From: Blastomyces gilchristii SLH14081
Lineage: Eukaryota; Ascomycota; Eurotiomycetes; Onygenales; Ajellomycetaceae
Length of the DNA: 64,000 nucleotides
Direction of reading: 5' to 3'
NCBI RefSeq assembly: GCF_000003855.2
Contig: NW_003101682.1
Span: forward strand, 1,553,148 to 1,617,147
The translations under genes were made by a program, and so were the position numbers. Below the pieces are notes generated by a model, which was not told the DNA's origin, did no database searches, and saw only the letters and a list, made by a program, of their open reading frames with translations. This document shows, one piece after another, positions 34,885 through 47,558 of this stretch. The first letter of the stretch is position 1; each line of letters starts with the position of its first letter.

Positions 34885-35884
34885 ATCTTTGATCTGAGAG
34901 ATTAAGAATCTTCTGAGACCTGTGTTATTAAGACCTGTGTTATATTATATAATAAGAGATATTGAATTCTTGCAGCTGTTAACATATATATAAGAGAAAG
35001 TGAATGATCTCAGAGTGTTTCTTTTCTCTTTGAAGAATTTATCTTATCTCTCATCTCTTATCTCTATCAGCTATTTTTTTTTTCAGAAATCATATCATTT
35101 ATCTCTATTAATTCATCAGAAGTTCAAATAATCATCAATACTATTATTATAGCTGAAAACAACATCTTAAAACATGTTCATTGTAAGTGAGATTCTTAAA
35201 ATGATAAAAATTACAATTCTGATGATCAGTATAGTTCTCAACAATCTTATTCAGTCTATTCAATCTGCAGAGCTATCAGTTACTAGTCTCATTCTCAGTT
35301 TTATATCTGTATCTGTCTCTGCTGCATTTGCTGATTCTAGATCATTAAGTTGATCATTGACTTATTTAACTGAAAGAATGTCTGAGAAGCTGTCAAAGAA
35401 GCTACAGACTCTCATTAAATTACTCTGTGCTTAAGAGTCAGTCTTGTAAGAGAGTTATTAGATCAATACAAAAATTAATACAAATTATAAAGCTCTTCTT
35501 TTACAATTCTGTAATACTGTGTTTATAGTCTTCTGCAGTCACTCTGTCAGAGAAGAAGACTCTTTTATCATCTGTATCAGTACTCTAAATCAGTGTTATG
35601 AAGCTTGTATCAGTTGTTATTACAATAACACTGAAAGTTGCTGCTCTTATCATAGAAGTGAGTCACTTTTCAATATAAAATATATCAATTTCAATACAAT
35701 TAACTAATAGTTATATATAGTCAATATTAGTGAGAAGAATGTTAAAGTGAAAGAAAAGAAGCAGAAGAATGAAAAGAGAAAGAAAGTCAAGAAAAAGAGC
35801 TCATTCAAGAAGTACTCTACAGCTGAGAATACAGAGACTAGAGTCTTGAAAAAATAGACAGTAAGTGTTGAGTCAGTTAACAGT
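34885..35884. other. Unidentified AT-rich stretch between LINE B and family-C LTR
   Basis: No assignable gene. On the plus strand a frame near 35340-35420 reads ENVWEAVKEA-like with stops, and 35730-35850 reads as a strongly basic segment (KEKKQKNEKRKKVKKKS). These could be remnants of a gene or an older transposon. The sequence directly abuts the LTR at 35885. Confidence 0.4.
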
Positions 35885-36436
35885 TGTAATATTATCACGC
35901 TCCCGGCCGCGCCAAGGCTCTGTTACAGTTTCATATAACTTATTACTTTCATGTGAATGATTCCATTCATTCTGCAGGCTATTCAAACTGGTTTTCAACC
36001 ACTCTATGACATCATTCAGATATATCATAGAAAGATTCAATTGATGAATATAAGAATCTCACTTCTATATAAGGTCAGCAGATTACTCTTTCTTAACAGT
36101 AAGACACTGCTAAGGTATCACTCTGGCTATTCTTACTCATGAAATGAGAGAAGAGTATTCACTCATTATCTATATAGAATAGCTAGATACTGACTTCTTA
36201 TTAAAGAAGTCAGCAATTCATTTTTCTTCTACAGAAATATATACAAGAGTTACTATGTTTCTTATACAATCTTCTTAATATACTAAGTATTATATCTGTG
36301 ATATTCTCATAATAACTCTATAGTCTACAAGCTGACTATTCAAGCAAGATAGTCAAGCTTACTTATACAGCTTTTTAAACAACTATCTCTATATAATATT
36401 ACTGACTAGTCACTGCTTCAGTTTCATTATATTACA
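35885..36436 (+). repeat. 5' LTR of Ty3 element C2
   Basis: About 550 bp, homologous to the LTRs at 40405-40940 and 58113. The left border is placed at TGTAATATTATC, matching the TTACA right end as an inverted terminus; it could be a few bases further in. The outer 30 bases keep CpGs (CACGCTCCCGGCCGCGCC), while the same positions in the inner-facing copies read as decayed versions. The inner end near 36410-36436 has lost its CpGs. Confidence 0.75.
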
Positions 36437-37274
36437 ATTTAAATCACTCAATCTGATTACAAGTTTGAATCAGTCAAGCTCTATTAACAGACTGATATAA
36501 TCTTATACACTTATGCTGAGACTGACTTAATCTCATTCTCAGAGAGAAACTTTATATTATTTTCTAAAGTATATACATCTCTATCTCAGCAGAAGTCTGA
36601 GATTTCTGAATTCACTGCACACTTTGATATGAGCTCTTCAATTACTCTGTCACTGTCACAGCCTCTACACATCTACATCTATTATAAAGATAGAGAGATT
36701 AAGATCAGAGATTCTCTGAGTTATAAGAAAAACATATTATCTGAATTTCACAGCTTTATCTGTATTCTTGAACAGAAATTTCATCTTAATCTGAGCCAGT
36801 TTAATACTTATAAGATATAAGTAACATACATCATCAATCTTCTTGAAGACATCTCTACAACTACTTAAGTTATTAAAAAGAGAGAGCTTGAGTGTATCAA
36901 TACTATTATAACTTGAGAAGAATTCAAAGACTTTCTACTGAATCAAATCAAAGATTATTATAACTACAGCTTTACAGCAGTACAGTAGTTCAACTTATTA
37001 TATTAATAAGATAATAAGAATTCTTCTGATTTCAATGTAAGATTTAAAGAATATTAAGAAAAATTAACTGATGATTTGAATCAATTAAAAACACAGCTTT
37101 ATCTTATAAAGCTGACTTACAAGATGTAAATAACAATATTATAATATCAGAGTTCATCAATCAATTATACTAAGCTTATTAACTTGACTTTTCAAATCTA
37201 TTTAAATAATCAATACTTTAAGAAAAAGGTCAATAAGATCTCTTCTAAGTAATTAATAACAGAATCTAAACAGC
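36437..37274 (+). pseudogene. Ty3 family C gag, truncated by element B3
   Basis: A protein-like frame with stops downstream of the LTR: KDREIKIRDSLSYKKN in the open stretch 36629-36820, then DFLLNQIKDYYN near 36930 and FNVRFKEY, LTDDLNQLKTQLYL near 37040-37110. The succession resembles fungal Ty3 gag capsid regions. It is cut at 37274 by element B3, so the zinc knuckle and pol are not seen. No open frame starts near the LTR. Confidence 0.55.
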
Positions 37275-37583
37275 TGTAAGAGGCCTACGCCGAATAGATC
37301 AGTATGATATTAATAGATCTTATATAACAAAGAGAAAAACATTAGAGAAGGAAAGAAAGAGAAAGTGTGAGAATTGATGATTGAAGTGAATATTTATACA
37401 CATATATGATGGTGTATGTGGTGGAGTTTCAGGGTGGAAGAATCTGTATGCATTTGTAGCAGCTGAGAATCGGCAATTGAGAATAGCTGAGAATCGGAGC
37501 ATACACATTCGAGAATGAAGTGGTTGGAATCTGTGAAGTGTAATGAAATAGTCTATATAATTGATCAGGCGCAGCTCGTCACA
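37275..37583 (-). repeat. 3' LTR of B3, with extra repeat
   Basis: 309 bp against 271 bp in B1 and B2. The excess comes from a local duplication: AGCTGAGAATCGG occurs at 37461 and again at 37485. Confidence 0.85.
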
Positions 37584-40404
37584 TTAGTCCTCTCTTTCCA
37601 GAAGCAGTTCTCATCAGTCAAGAGCCGCTGTTTTGAATAATGCAGAACTCAGAGTCCAGGTCAGTTAATCATAGCAGACTCATTTCATAAGATATTGTCA
37701 GCTGTGACTGCATGATCTCTTATCAAGAATATCTTCAATCTCTCACTCAAGCTCATTATCTTCTTCTATAATTCCTGGTGATTGTCAGTTGAAAGTTAGT
37801 TAAGAAGAGAACAGATCAGTGATAGTGCAGTGAAGCAAACTTGTATGAAAGATATTATAAATCTCTGATAATATGTTAAGATAGTAGTTGTAACTATCTA
37901 GAACTTCTATCACTTTATATCTGATATGATGATAATCTAGTATATAAGATGATTATGTGATTCATATATTCTTGAGATTTAATCACATAAGATCTTCTAT
38001 TTTATACTGCTCTGTGAAATCTTATCAGATGTTAATTTAATCTTCTTAATCTTATTTCATAATTGCTATGAAGGCCTCTGCTCAGTCATGAGTGTCTCAG
38101 AGCTTTGTTACTATATTATCAGTGATCTGAATCAGACTGCAGAGATTTAATGTGAACTGTGTGATCTCTAGAAGATTCAATACTTTCATATGATATTTAT
38201 ATATAAGAAAGAATGAGCTTATATCTATTAAAATAGTATCTTAACTGTTGATAGTTACCTCTGTATGTAGAAGAAGATCATATCAATTATCTTATAAGTA
38301 ATTGCAAAACTTATAAAGATAATTCTTTATAATCTGAATTATCTGTTCTGATATATTATCAGTCTCAGAGTGATAGATAGATGATAAACAGTGTATAATC
38401 TTAAGAACTTGACAGATTCTTGTTTAGAGAGTGCTTATGAATTGACAGTCTTAATCTGATACTATAGATCTCAGCAATTCATGCATCTGATAGAATGAGC
38501 TTCTTAGAAAAGCTTCAGTGACTTGTTCAGTATTCATCTTGTTATAGAGTTTCAATATAATATTCTTACTCAATCAGTTCACAATGATCAGAATATTTCT
38601 ACAGTTCTTACTCTCAGAGAGATCAACAGTGAAGTCAATTATCACATCTCATTGAATTCTATCAGAGATATTAAGCAGTTTCAGCAGGCCTTTTCTATAG
38701 TTCTTTCATAAGATGATGAAGAAACAATGATTACAGTTTCAGATAAAATATCTGATGCTGTTTAATATCTCAGATCAGTAGAACTTCTGAGAGATCATTC
38801 AATACAGTTATTCATAATCTGAATAGTTAGTTATATATGAATCATGCATCTCTTGCATTATCTGAGTGCATAAGAGTTCAGAGTAGAGAACTCAACATCA
38901 CTCACAGAACTGTAGAGTGTTATTATCATCAATTAAGCATTCTGAGATGTTGATTTCTATATATAGTTCTGAAAAGAATCAGAGTGCTTCTTGATGTACT
39001 GCTTTAGTGAGCACTTGAAGAAGTTCATCAGTTTGAGCTGTTACATGTCATAATTCATTCAGTGTAGATTCAGAAGAAGTCAAGATATCAGTGTCAGTAT
39101 CAGTGTTAATGTTAATAACAGTTTGAAGAGAGAGTGTTCTAATCAGAGAAGTATGTATAGTGTCATGAGTCATTCTATCTTGATCAACTAATATCTTCAG
39201 ATCTAGAAGCTGATGTTCTCAGTTCATTTAACAGATATCTGTTACATCAGAAGATATATCTTACTCTCATTGTGAGAGAGTATCTATCATTGAGTTCTAG
39301 CTGTCAGAACAGTAGTGTATTGTAAAATGAAAGCAGCTTAAGAACTCAGATTATCACATCTGTCATTCAGTGAGTTTACAGATAGTTGTAAAGTACTTGA
39401 GATTCTTATAATCTATGATTATCTCAAATTCAGAGATACTTCAGAATGCAGAGTCTCATTCTTCTAGACAGTGTACAATTGTAAGAAGTTTCTTACTATA
39501 GATCTCATAGTTGCATTCAGCAGAACTTAATTTCTTAGATATGAAGATGCATAATTATAAGACAGCTTTATTATTATATTACAATATAGCTCTCTCTGTA
39601 ACATAGTCAGAGAAGTCAGCTTTAATAACTGTTTTATAATCAGAGTTAAATATCATTAGTAGAGAGATGTTGATGAATATCTTCTTCATCTGTATAAATG
39701 CAGCTTCAGTGTTCACTGATTTCTGAAATACTGAGTTCTTCTTGATAAGTTCTGTAAGTGGTCTTGCAATATCTGAGAAGTTTTGTATAAATCATTAATA
39801 GAAGTTAGCAAATCTGATGAAGCTTCATACATCTTTCATAGTATGTGAAGCTTCTCATTCAAGAATGACAGAGACTTTCTCAGAATTCATTCAAATTCTC
39901 TTACCAGCTTCTATGATAAAATCTAGATATTTGATACTCTTGACTTTGAAGTCACACTTATCAATATCTATTGATAGTCCTGCTTCTTGTAATTATTGTA
40001 ATACTCTTTATATATATTCTTGATATTCTTTTCTGAACTCATCAGTGAAGATGAGAATGTCATTAAGATATGCAGATATAAATTCATCAAGGAAATTCTG
40101 AATTGCTCAGTTGATATACTTCTGAAATGTACTGAGAACATTAGCCAGTTCAAAGAGTGTAACTATTCATTCAAAGAGACTATAATATATTCAGAATGCT
40201 GTAAGTCATTTCTCTTCTTCAGTAATACAGATTTTATAAAACACAGTGATGATATCTAGTTTTATAAATCATTGAGCTTGTTCAATGTGAGCTAGGGTTT
40301 CATTGATAAGAGATAAAGAATAGTGATTCTTCTTGATTAATCTGTTCAATTCTCAATAGTTTACACAGAATTGAAGTTCTTCATCTGATTTCTTTGCAAA
40401 GAGA
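37275..40404 (-). mobile_element. Ty3 element B3, truncated
   Basis: Minus-strand family-B element: 3' LTR at 37275-37583, then chromodomain, integrase, RNase H and part of RT, matching B1 from 24220 to about 26990. It stops at 40404 in the RT (KKSDEEL region), where the family-C LTR of C' begins. The rest of B3, including protease, gag and 5' LTR, is not found in the window. Stops throughout. Left flank ACAGC would be one half of a 5-bp target duplication. Confidence 0.85.
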
Positions 40405-40940
40405 TGTAATGTGACGGAACCGAAGCGGTGACTAGTCAGCGGCAACATGTAGAGATAGTTGTTTAAGAAGCTGTATGAGTGAGCTTGACTATCTTGCTTG
40501 AATAGTGAGCTCATAGACTACAGAGTTATTATAAGAATATCACAGATATGATACTTAGTATACTAAGAAGATTGTATAAGACACATAGTAACTCTTGTAT
40601 ATATTTCAGTAGAAGAAAAAACAAATCACTGACTTCTTTGATGAGAAGCCAGTATCTAGCTATTCTATATAGACAATGAGTGAATACTCTTCTCTCATTT
40701 CATGAGTGAGAATAGTCAGAGTGATACCTCAGCAGTGTCTCATTGTCAAGAAAGAGTAATCTGCTGACCTCATATAGAAGTGAGATTCTCATATTCATCA
40801 ATCAGATCTTTCTATGATATATTCAAATGATATCATAGAGTGTTCAAATGATCTGTGAGATGAATGAAATCATCTGCATGAAAGTAATAAGCTGTGTGAA
40901 ACTGCAACAGGGCCTTGACACAGCTGAGAATATGATAATA
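40405..40940 (-). repeat. 3' LTR of C'
   Basis: About 535 bp. The outer end (TGTAATGTGACGGAACCG onward) keeps four CpGs; the inner end is decayed. On the minus strand the polypurine-like AAGAAGAGAG tract lies just inside. Confidence 0.8.
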
Positions 40941-41399
40941 CTCTCTTCTTTAAGAACATAGTTCTGATGCTCTTAAGATTACTGAATTGAGAGTTATCTT
41001 TGTTATATAGCAATAATTGTTAACTGATTGACAGTGTGTGTACTGCATGTGATATAAAGAAATAGATGAGTTTTTCTACTGACTGTATAGATCTTTCTTT
41101 ACTCATCTTCATTCAAATCAAACATGTGATAAGTGAGTTTCTTATATATTGATTTAAGATGTGAAAAACATAGTTAATAAGTGACTTACAGATCTCTCAT
41201 TATATTCCATTCTATATATGAAATTCTCTGTAAAAGTGATGTGTTTTAGAGACAAAGCTAACAGTAGTGATAGGATTTTTTGAAAAGATTTCTTTCTCTC
41301 TGTGATACATTTTTCTTCTCTTCTCTCTCAATTGTAACAGTAAGTGCATGAGAGTATCATTCTTGAAGAATAATAAAGAACTTATTCAGATGTTTTCTA

Positions 41400-42260
41400 G
41401 TGAGTAAATATCTTTATGATGCAGCTGTGATCTCTGTAGCTGTTAAGAAAGCTCAGTTGAAGGTAGAGACAGTGATGTCAATGAACTGCAGAAGTATCAC
41501 TTTCATTATCACATCTTCTTCTTCTCCTTCTTCTTCTACTTCTCTTATGGCTGTGGCAGTAGTCACTGTGCCTTGCAGTGAGATGTCATCTCTTCTGTCA
41601 GTCAGTTTATCTGTGTTTAGTTCTTTCTCTGCTTCTCTCATCACTGTTGTGATACTACTCTCTCTCTCAGTCAACACAGTGATGTATGACTCTGTGTGAT
41701 CATTCAGAGAGAAACTCAGAGAGAGCTTGATTCTGAGAACAGTGACTCTGAGAAGCTCAATCTATAGTTTCTCTCTCACAGCATATCTGAGCCCTGCTCA
41801 GAATACTGCTGAGTTGAGTCTGCAGAATTCTGTAATTTCTTCATCTTCTCTCTGTGAAGAGACTTCAGTGCAGTCTCTGACTGACACTACTACTTCTCTG
41901 TACTGTGTTAAGCAGCTGAAGAAGAGAGAGATCTTGTGTATCTGTCTCTTCTCTCACTTCTGTTATTTTCATTGTGTCTGTAACAATAACTCCTGTCTCT
42001 CTGTAAGTATTATCTCACAGGAAGACATTATGTTGACTCTGATAAGAAGCTCAGATACTCAAGCAGTACAGAGCAAGAGTCTCAGAGCTTCAAGTATTGA
42101 TGAATTTTATCAAGACTGAGAAGATCCCTCTTACTCATCTGTAAAAGAAGACAAAAGTATAAGTCTCTGAGATGAAAAAACACCTCAGAATGACTGATCT
42201 TAAGAAGAGATCAGTCAGTACTGCTGTTAAAAGTATCATGAAGATCAATTACTGATTGAA
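41400..42260 (-). pseudogene. Extra 3' coding region of Ty3 family C (copy C')
   Basis: Minus-strand frame downstream of pol: TDRRDDISLQGT, IREVEEEGEEEDVIMK and LLQFIDITVSTFN in the open stretch 41453-41677. The same residues, in the same order, occur in C'' on the plus strand near 56400-56590, so the region was conserved before decay. Plus-strand open frames here (41400-41699, 41727-42119) are antisense shadows. Acidic low-complexity composition; function unknown. Confidence 0.4.
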
Positions 42261-42599
42261 GAGAATCTCACTTTAGTTGAAGCAGATAACTGAGATGCTT
42301 TGTAAGTTAATAAGTTAATACTTTTAGTATCTCTTATACTCTTCTACAGCATGCTTCTCTGCAGTGCTGCAGTACTAACTTCTCAGTAAATAAAGATATC
42401 AGTACTGAAGACTTCAACAGTGAAGAATAAGTTTAATGAGAATATAATTATTAATGAGTAGACTCTGAAGTTCTCTCTTTTTACTTTTTCAGTGTGCTAC
42501 AGTCTCATTAGAATAGCAGTAGCTCACAGATTGATAATATTAATCTTTTCATTAATTTCAAATATTTCTTTTCTCTAACTGCTTCAGGAATTTTACACT

Positions 42600-44360
42600 T
42601 GTATAGTCTTATTAAACTTCTAAAAAATTCTTTGAGAGAAAATAGAAAAAGAGTGCTACAGAGCTCATAAGACATCAGCTCATCACTGTAAGATTATCTC
42701 TAAAAACTCTTTTAAGAAAAAATGAGAAGTCTTAAGCAGCATTTCTTATTCAATATCTCTGATATATAACAGAGTAATCTCTACTAGTCATCTCATAGCT
42801 TACAATCTCTTTCTCAGCATTTTTCAAGTGCTTAAGCAGTTCTTATAAATTCTCTGATAATAAATAATCTTCTCATTTTACAAGATATTAAAACTTACTG
42901 TAATATATTCACTTATCTAATATTTTCTTCATAAGATATTCAGTATCACTCTCAATTTCAATGCTATTCAGCTGAGACAGCTCTGTCTCAGAGTATTGCT
43001 TATAGAGCTTTAAATAGAAAATATGAAAAACAGAATGAATTGATTTCAATTCTGTGAATAATTTCAACTTATATATCTGCTTATTCACTACTTTTATTAC
43101 TGAAAAAGATTCTAGTCATCACTTACTGAGCTTCTTATATAATCTTGTTATCTTGATATTCTTTGCTGAAAGTAGCACTTGATTTTCTATCAAGAACTTC
43201 ATTGAAAGATGTTTTCAATTATAGTATTTTATCTACTACTTCTGAGTGCAGTGAATACTTTTTATCATCTTCTTATGAATTTTATTCAAAAGTTTCAATC
43301 TCACTTTTACTTCTAACACTGAGAAATACTCTGTTCTCTGTATCTATTCAATATTCTGACTGTCTATCTCTCTCTTTAAAACATCATCTGCGATGTTACT
43401 GAGTAACAAAGAATTATATTCATAATAAGTATAGAAAGAAGATATCTTTAAGATTGCATTCTTTGTATTATTATATATGAATTTGATAATGAGAAGATAT
43501 TTGAGTCAATCATTCTGATAATATGAACAGAATGCTCAAAGATGCTGTTCTAGTGTCTGATTCTAGTATTCAGTCTGATCATCTGTCTGTGAATGAAATA
43601 CAGTACTGAGAAGACATCTTATTATAAGATGATAGTAAAAAGCTAATCAGTATTTACTGATGAAGAGAGATTCTTGATCTGTTATCAATAATTTCAGAGC
43701 ACTGTGATCATGAATAATAATATCTAAAAACAGGTCAGTCAATTCAGAGACATTAATCTTTTTATAAGTAGAAATATATCTGATTATCTTTATAAAGTGA
43801 TCAATAATGATTAAAATTAAGTCATATTCTTTGACTCTTGTTGACTTCAGCAGGTCAACTATGAAATTCATTAATAGATTCTATCATAGACTCTTTGAAA
43901 CAGACAGTAATACTAACTCACTGTATTACTTATATTATAGAATCTTTATTCTTTAACAGATATCACAAGTCTTAATATACTCTTTAACATCTGCTCAGAG
44001 CTTGTCTTAAATATATTTATATTTTAGAAGCTTCTCAGTCTTCTCTAACCTGAAGTGCTCTGTATGAGAATTATTATAATGAATTCTCAATAACTTCTGA
44101 TGTATCATTCTACTATGAGAAATGAAGACTGAATTATTCAGTAGTAGAAGTTCACATTCTTCTAGTTATCAGTGACTTGATTTCTTAGCAGCACTGTTCT
44201 ACTCAGAGCCTGTCTCTTTCAAGTTCAAACTGAATTCTTTCTTCTTCAACTTCTGAATTCAAGCTGTAGTAGAGATATCCCTCTTCTGTAACTTATTAAT
44301 GAATTTCAAAAGTAGTCAGATTGAAAGATTGTAAACTGTTTCATTCTTTATCAATTCAAT
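42600..44360 (-). pseudogene. Ty3 family C integrase and chromodomain (copy C')
   Basis: Integrase core at 43647-43871: MNFIVDLLKSTRVKEYD...IIIDHF, in which the first catalytic aspartate (MDF in active integrases) is asparagine, then LLITDQESLFISKY with the second aspartate present. The zinc-binding H2C2 start lies near 43980-44060. A chromodomain-like end is expected near 42640-42790 by alignment with C''. Broken by stops; inactive. Confidence 0.75.
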
Positions 44361-44816
44361 AATTGAAGTAATATCTCTATTGAACTGTCTAGGAAAGGTT
44401 TTAGAAAAGATAATAGCTACTCGACTATCTTTTATAAGCTCTATCAGTAATTCTCTTTTATTCAGTGAACAAATGAGAGATAGAAAACAGTGTTCTGCAA
44501 TTGACACTGTTCTCTCAGTTGTTCATGATATTCAAATAGCAAAGCATGAAGGTCTGGTCTCAACTGCAGTTTTTATTGATATAAAAGAAGCATTTGATCA
44601 TGTTTCAAAGTCAAAGTTAATTCAGATATTAAAGATGTTAAAACTGTCACTTTCTCTAATAAAATGAATTAACTGTTTTATATCTAAAAGAATTATACAA
44701 CTTTTCTTTGATGGAATGAAACAAGACAAGACTGAGATAAAAATAGAAGTATCATAAGAATCTTCAATCTCACTCATTTTATTTGTAATATACACTGCAT
44801 ATCTATTCAAAAATAG

Positions 44817-45193
44817 TTTGCCCCGGTGGCCGAATGGTTAATGCGGCCACCCGGTAGCGCCTTGGCGTGGGAAACCAAGGCGCGTGGGTTCGAAACCCGC
44901 AGGGGATACATTAAATCCGGAACTCAAGCACCTCAGGTTCCTAATAAATACAGAGGTGTACAAATCGCTTCAATGAATCGCTCTATGTTCCTGGGCTGGG
45001 AAGTTATTATCGCATGTATCTAATTGTCACTCCTTTGTATTTTCCTATGTTCTTGTTATCTTGGCATAGTCTCAACACCTGTATTTCCTCCTGTATAATC
45101 AACACTTGACCTGTATTTAACATCACGCAAGGACTCATCATAAGCTCCGCTTGCATATGAGTATAATGGAAGAATAATAATAATAATAATAAT
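44817..45193 (+). mobile_element. tRNA-derived SINE, undecayed
   Basis: 377-bp element with a perfect 12-bp target duplication ATTCAAAAATAG (44805-44816, 45194-45205). The head (44817-44907) has Pol III promoter boxes: A box TGGCCGAATGGTTAATGCGG at 44827-44846 and B box GGTTCGAAACC at 44887-44897, with a T-arm and a long stem CGCCTTGG/CCAAGGCG. The acceptor stem pairs poorly, so it is not a working tRNA gene. It ends in a hairpin (45133-45162) and GAAG plus an AAT tail, as the LINE does. It keeps many CpG, GG and CC dinucleotides inside a decayed LINE. Family name unknown to me. Confidence 0.88.
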
Positions 45194-46957
45194 ATTCAAA
45201 AATAGAAATATGAGAATAGTGCAATCTCTGAGTTATGTGAATGATATTGGTCTAGTCTACAGCTCAAAAAATATCAAAAAGAATTTGAAAGTGATTAAAG
45301 AAGCTGCAAAGAAAATCTTTGTTAGAGCAGATATTAATCAAATTCAATTTAATATGAATAAAACTGAGTTAATTCATTTCTTTTCTAGATTCAATGAGAA
45401 AGAACTATCTCTAACTCTTTTAAAAAGAGAGATTAAACTCAGTGTAAATGTCAAATGATTAGAAGTATGATTAAACTCCAAGTTGAATTTTAAATATCAC
45501 ATTCAATAAAGAACTGTCAAGGCAGAAAGACTATTGAACAACATAATCAGACTATCAAATATAGAGAGAGGTCTATCCTTCCAGGCTATGAGACACTTAT
45601 ATATAGCCTGTATTACATCAGTAGCTGATTATGAAGTTCAAGTTTGATGAAATAATCAAGAGAATTTCACTGAACTCTTTCAAAGTCTGCAAAACAGGGC
45701 CTTGAGAAAAATTCTAGAAGCATTCAAATCATCTTCTATTAAAGCAATGAAAATTGAAGCTTTAATTCCTTCTTCTGCTATTAGATTTGAAAAGACCTGT
45801 ATGAACTATGCTCTGAGAGTTATAAAGACAAGCTGAAATTATATAATCAGAGAAAGAGTCTCTTCTTCATTTTCATTATTTAACTCTGGAAATGAACTGA
45901 ATTGGAATAGATTTCTTGATTGAAATGAAAATAATTCTTCAAAGAAAATGTCTTCTCAACTATACAGACTATGCTCTCTGATTAAAAATCAATTTTCTTC
46001 TTTAAATGTTGAAAAAGTTGATCATGAGAAGATATCTCTCTGAAGAGAAAAGCTTGAATCTCTTATAGACTTACAAATAAGTGAACTATTAAAAGAGAAA
46101 GAATATGAACAGCATTTGAAGAGAATTTCTACAATCAATATAAAAGACTCTATTCTGATTTATTCAGATGACTCAAAAAATGAGAATTTGAATAGATTAG
46201 ACATAGACATTGCTTATACTGAAGAGAATATCAATTTTATCTTAGATTTCTGAAATCTAGACTGTGAATCTGAAGTCTTTAATGCTGAACTATTTATAAT
46301 AGTGAAAGCTTTCAAACTCATTGAAATAAAATCTCATAAAAGAGGAAATAGTCTGAAAGAGACATGAATATTCTCTGATAGTCAAGCTGCTTTAAAAAGA
46401 CTTAGAAATAGTCAGATTCATAATAATCAAATGAATCTTGAACTGATCTTAAACTCTGTTTTGAAAATTTAAAAGAGAAGAATATCAAAGCTGATAATTC
46501 ATCTGCACTGAGTTCCTGCTCATATGAATATTCATAACAATGAATTGGCTGATTCAGCTGCAAAAAAGACTGCAGAATTAAGCAGATCTATTCAAAAAAT
46601 TATGTCCTGATCTTTTATAAAGAGAAAAATAAAAGAATCTTGTTTAGACAAGTGAAATGAAAGCTGGTAGAAACAAAAGAAGAGTATACATTATTCAAGA
46701 TTTGAAACAAAACCCAAGTGGAAACCTTGTTCAATTAAATGTAAAAAGAAAATATTCTCATCTATAATACAGCTGAAACTAGAACATGGCTATTTCAAAT
46801 CTTATATACAAAGATTTGATAATAGATTTGACTCAATAGAATGCTCATTCTGCAATGCAAATGAGAATCCTGAGCATATTGTAATGCACTGTGCATTATA
46901 CAATAGTCTCAGAGCCAGATTGAAAGAGAAGTATGATCTAAATCAATTAAATATGAG

Positions 46958-47228
46958 TGTGGCGGGCTGCGCCCGATCAATCATATAGACTATTCCATTA
47001 CACTCCATAGATTCTTTCATTCCCGATCGCCGATCCGCGGCTGCTACGAACACGCGCATATTCTTCCGCCCTGAAGCTCCACCGCGTACACCACCACATA
47101 CACGTATAAATATCCATCTCAATCACTGATTCTCACACTTTCTCTTTCTTTTCTTCTTTAATGTTTTTATCTTTGTTATATAAGACCTATCAATATTATA
47201 CTGATCTATTCAGTGTAGATCTCTTACA
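46958..47228 (+). repeat. 5' LTR of B2
   Basis: 271 bp. All 15 CpGs lie in the outer part, up to 47103; the inner 124 bases have none, though three CpGs at the far inner end survive in the 3' LTR. Confidence 0.93.
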
Positions 47229-47558
47229 CTATAAAAATGTTTATTATCTTCTTATTAGAAAATAATTATTCACACATTATCTTCTCATCAGAAATGATTA
47301 TTTATCAAGAGATATCTGAATATGTAACAATGTGTAAGAAATAGAGAAACAGTCAAACAGTTAAGCAGACACTGAGTTCTTAGATAAAAGCTTACTCATC
47401 AGTCACTCTGACTCTGTAATAAGATCTTATAAAGAGAATAAGATCTTATAAGAGAATATCAGTGAAAGATCTGAGAGTTCTGACACTCAGATGTATAAGA
47501 ATATGATTACACTTCTTCAGATTTCACAGATATTATATATTCAACAATCAATATAATC

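Larger units (their letters stand above)
40405..44365 (-). mobile_element. Ty3 element C' (minus strand), 5'-truncated
   Basis: Family-C element with complete 3' LTR (40405-40940), a 3' region, and pol down to the RNase H/integrase junction. It is cut near 44365 by LINE copy C. It is inserted in B3's RT. It corresponds to 53690-58347 of C'' in opposite orientation, so its gag, protease and RT are missing on the far side. Confidence 0.85.

Noticed and set aside
40400..40940. Independent solo LTR
   Set aside because: Family-C pol sequence continues directly from its inner border, so it is the 3' LTR of element C'.
41400..42119. Two plus-strand open frames of 99 and 130 codons
   Set aside because: They lie antisense to the 3' region of Ty3 element C'. 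The coding strand of the element is minus, and the conserved frame (41453-41677) is on that strand.
44817..44907. Functional tRNA gene
   Set aside because: A and B boxes are present, but the acceptor stem pairs in only about four of seven positions and the sequence continues into a SINE body with tail and target duplications.
44826..45023. 65-codon open frame starting MAEWLMRPP
   Set aside because: It falls entirely within the tRNA-derived SINE and arises from the tRNA-like head; no coding role is expected.
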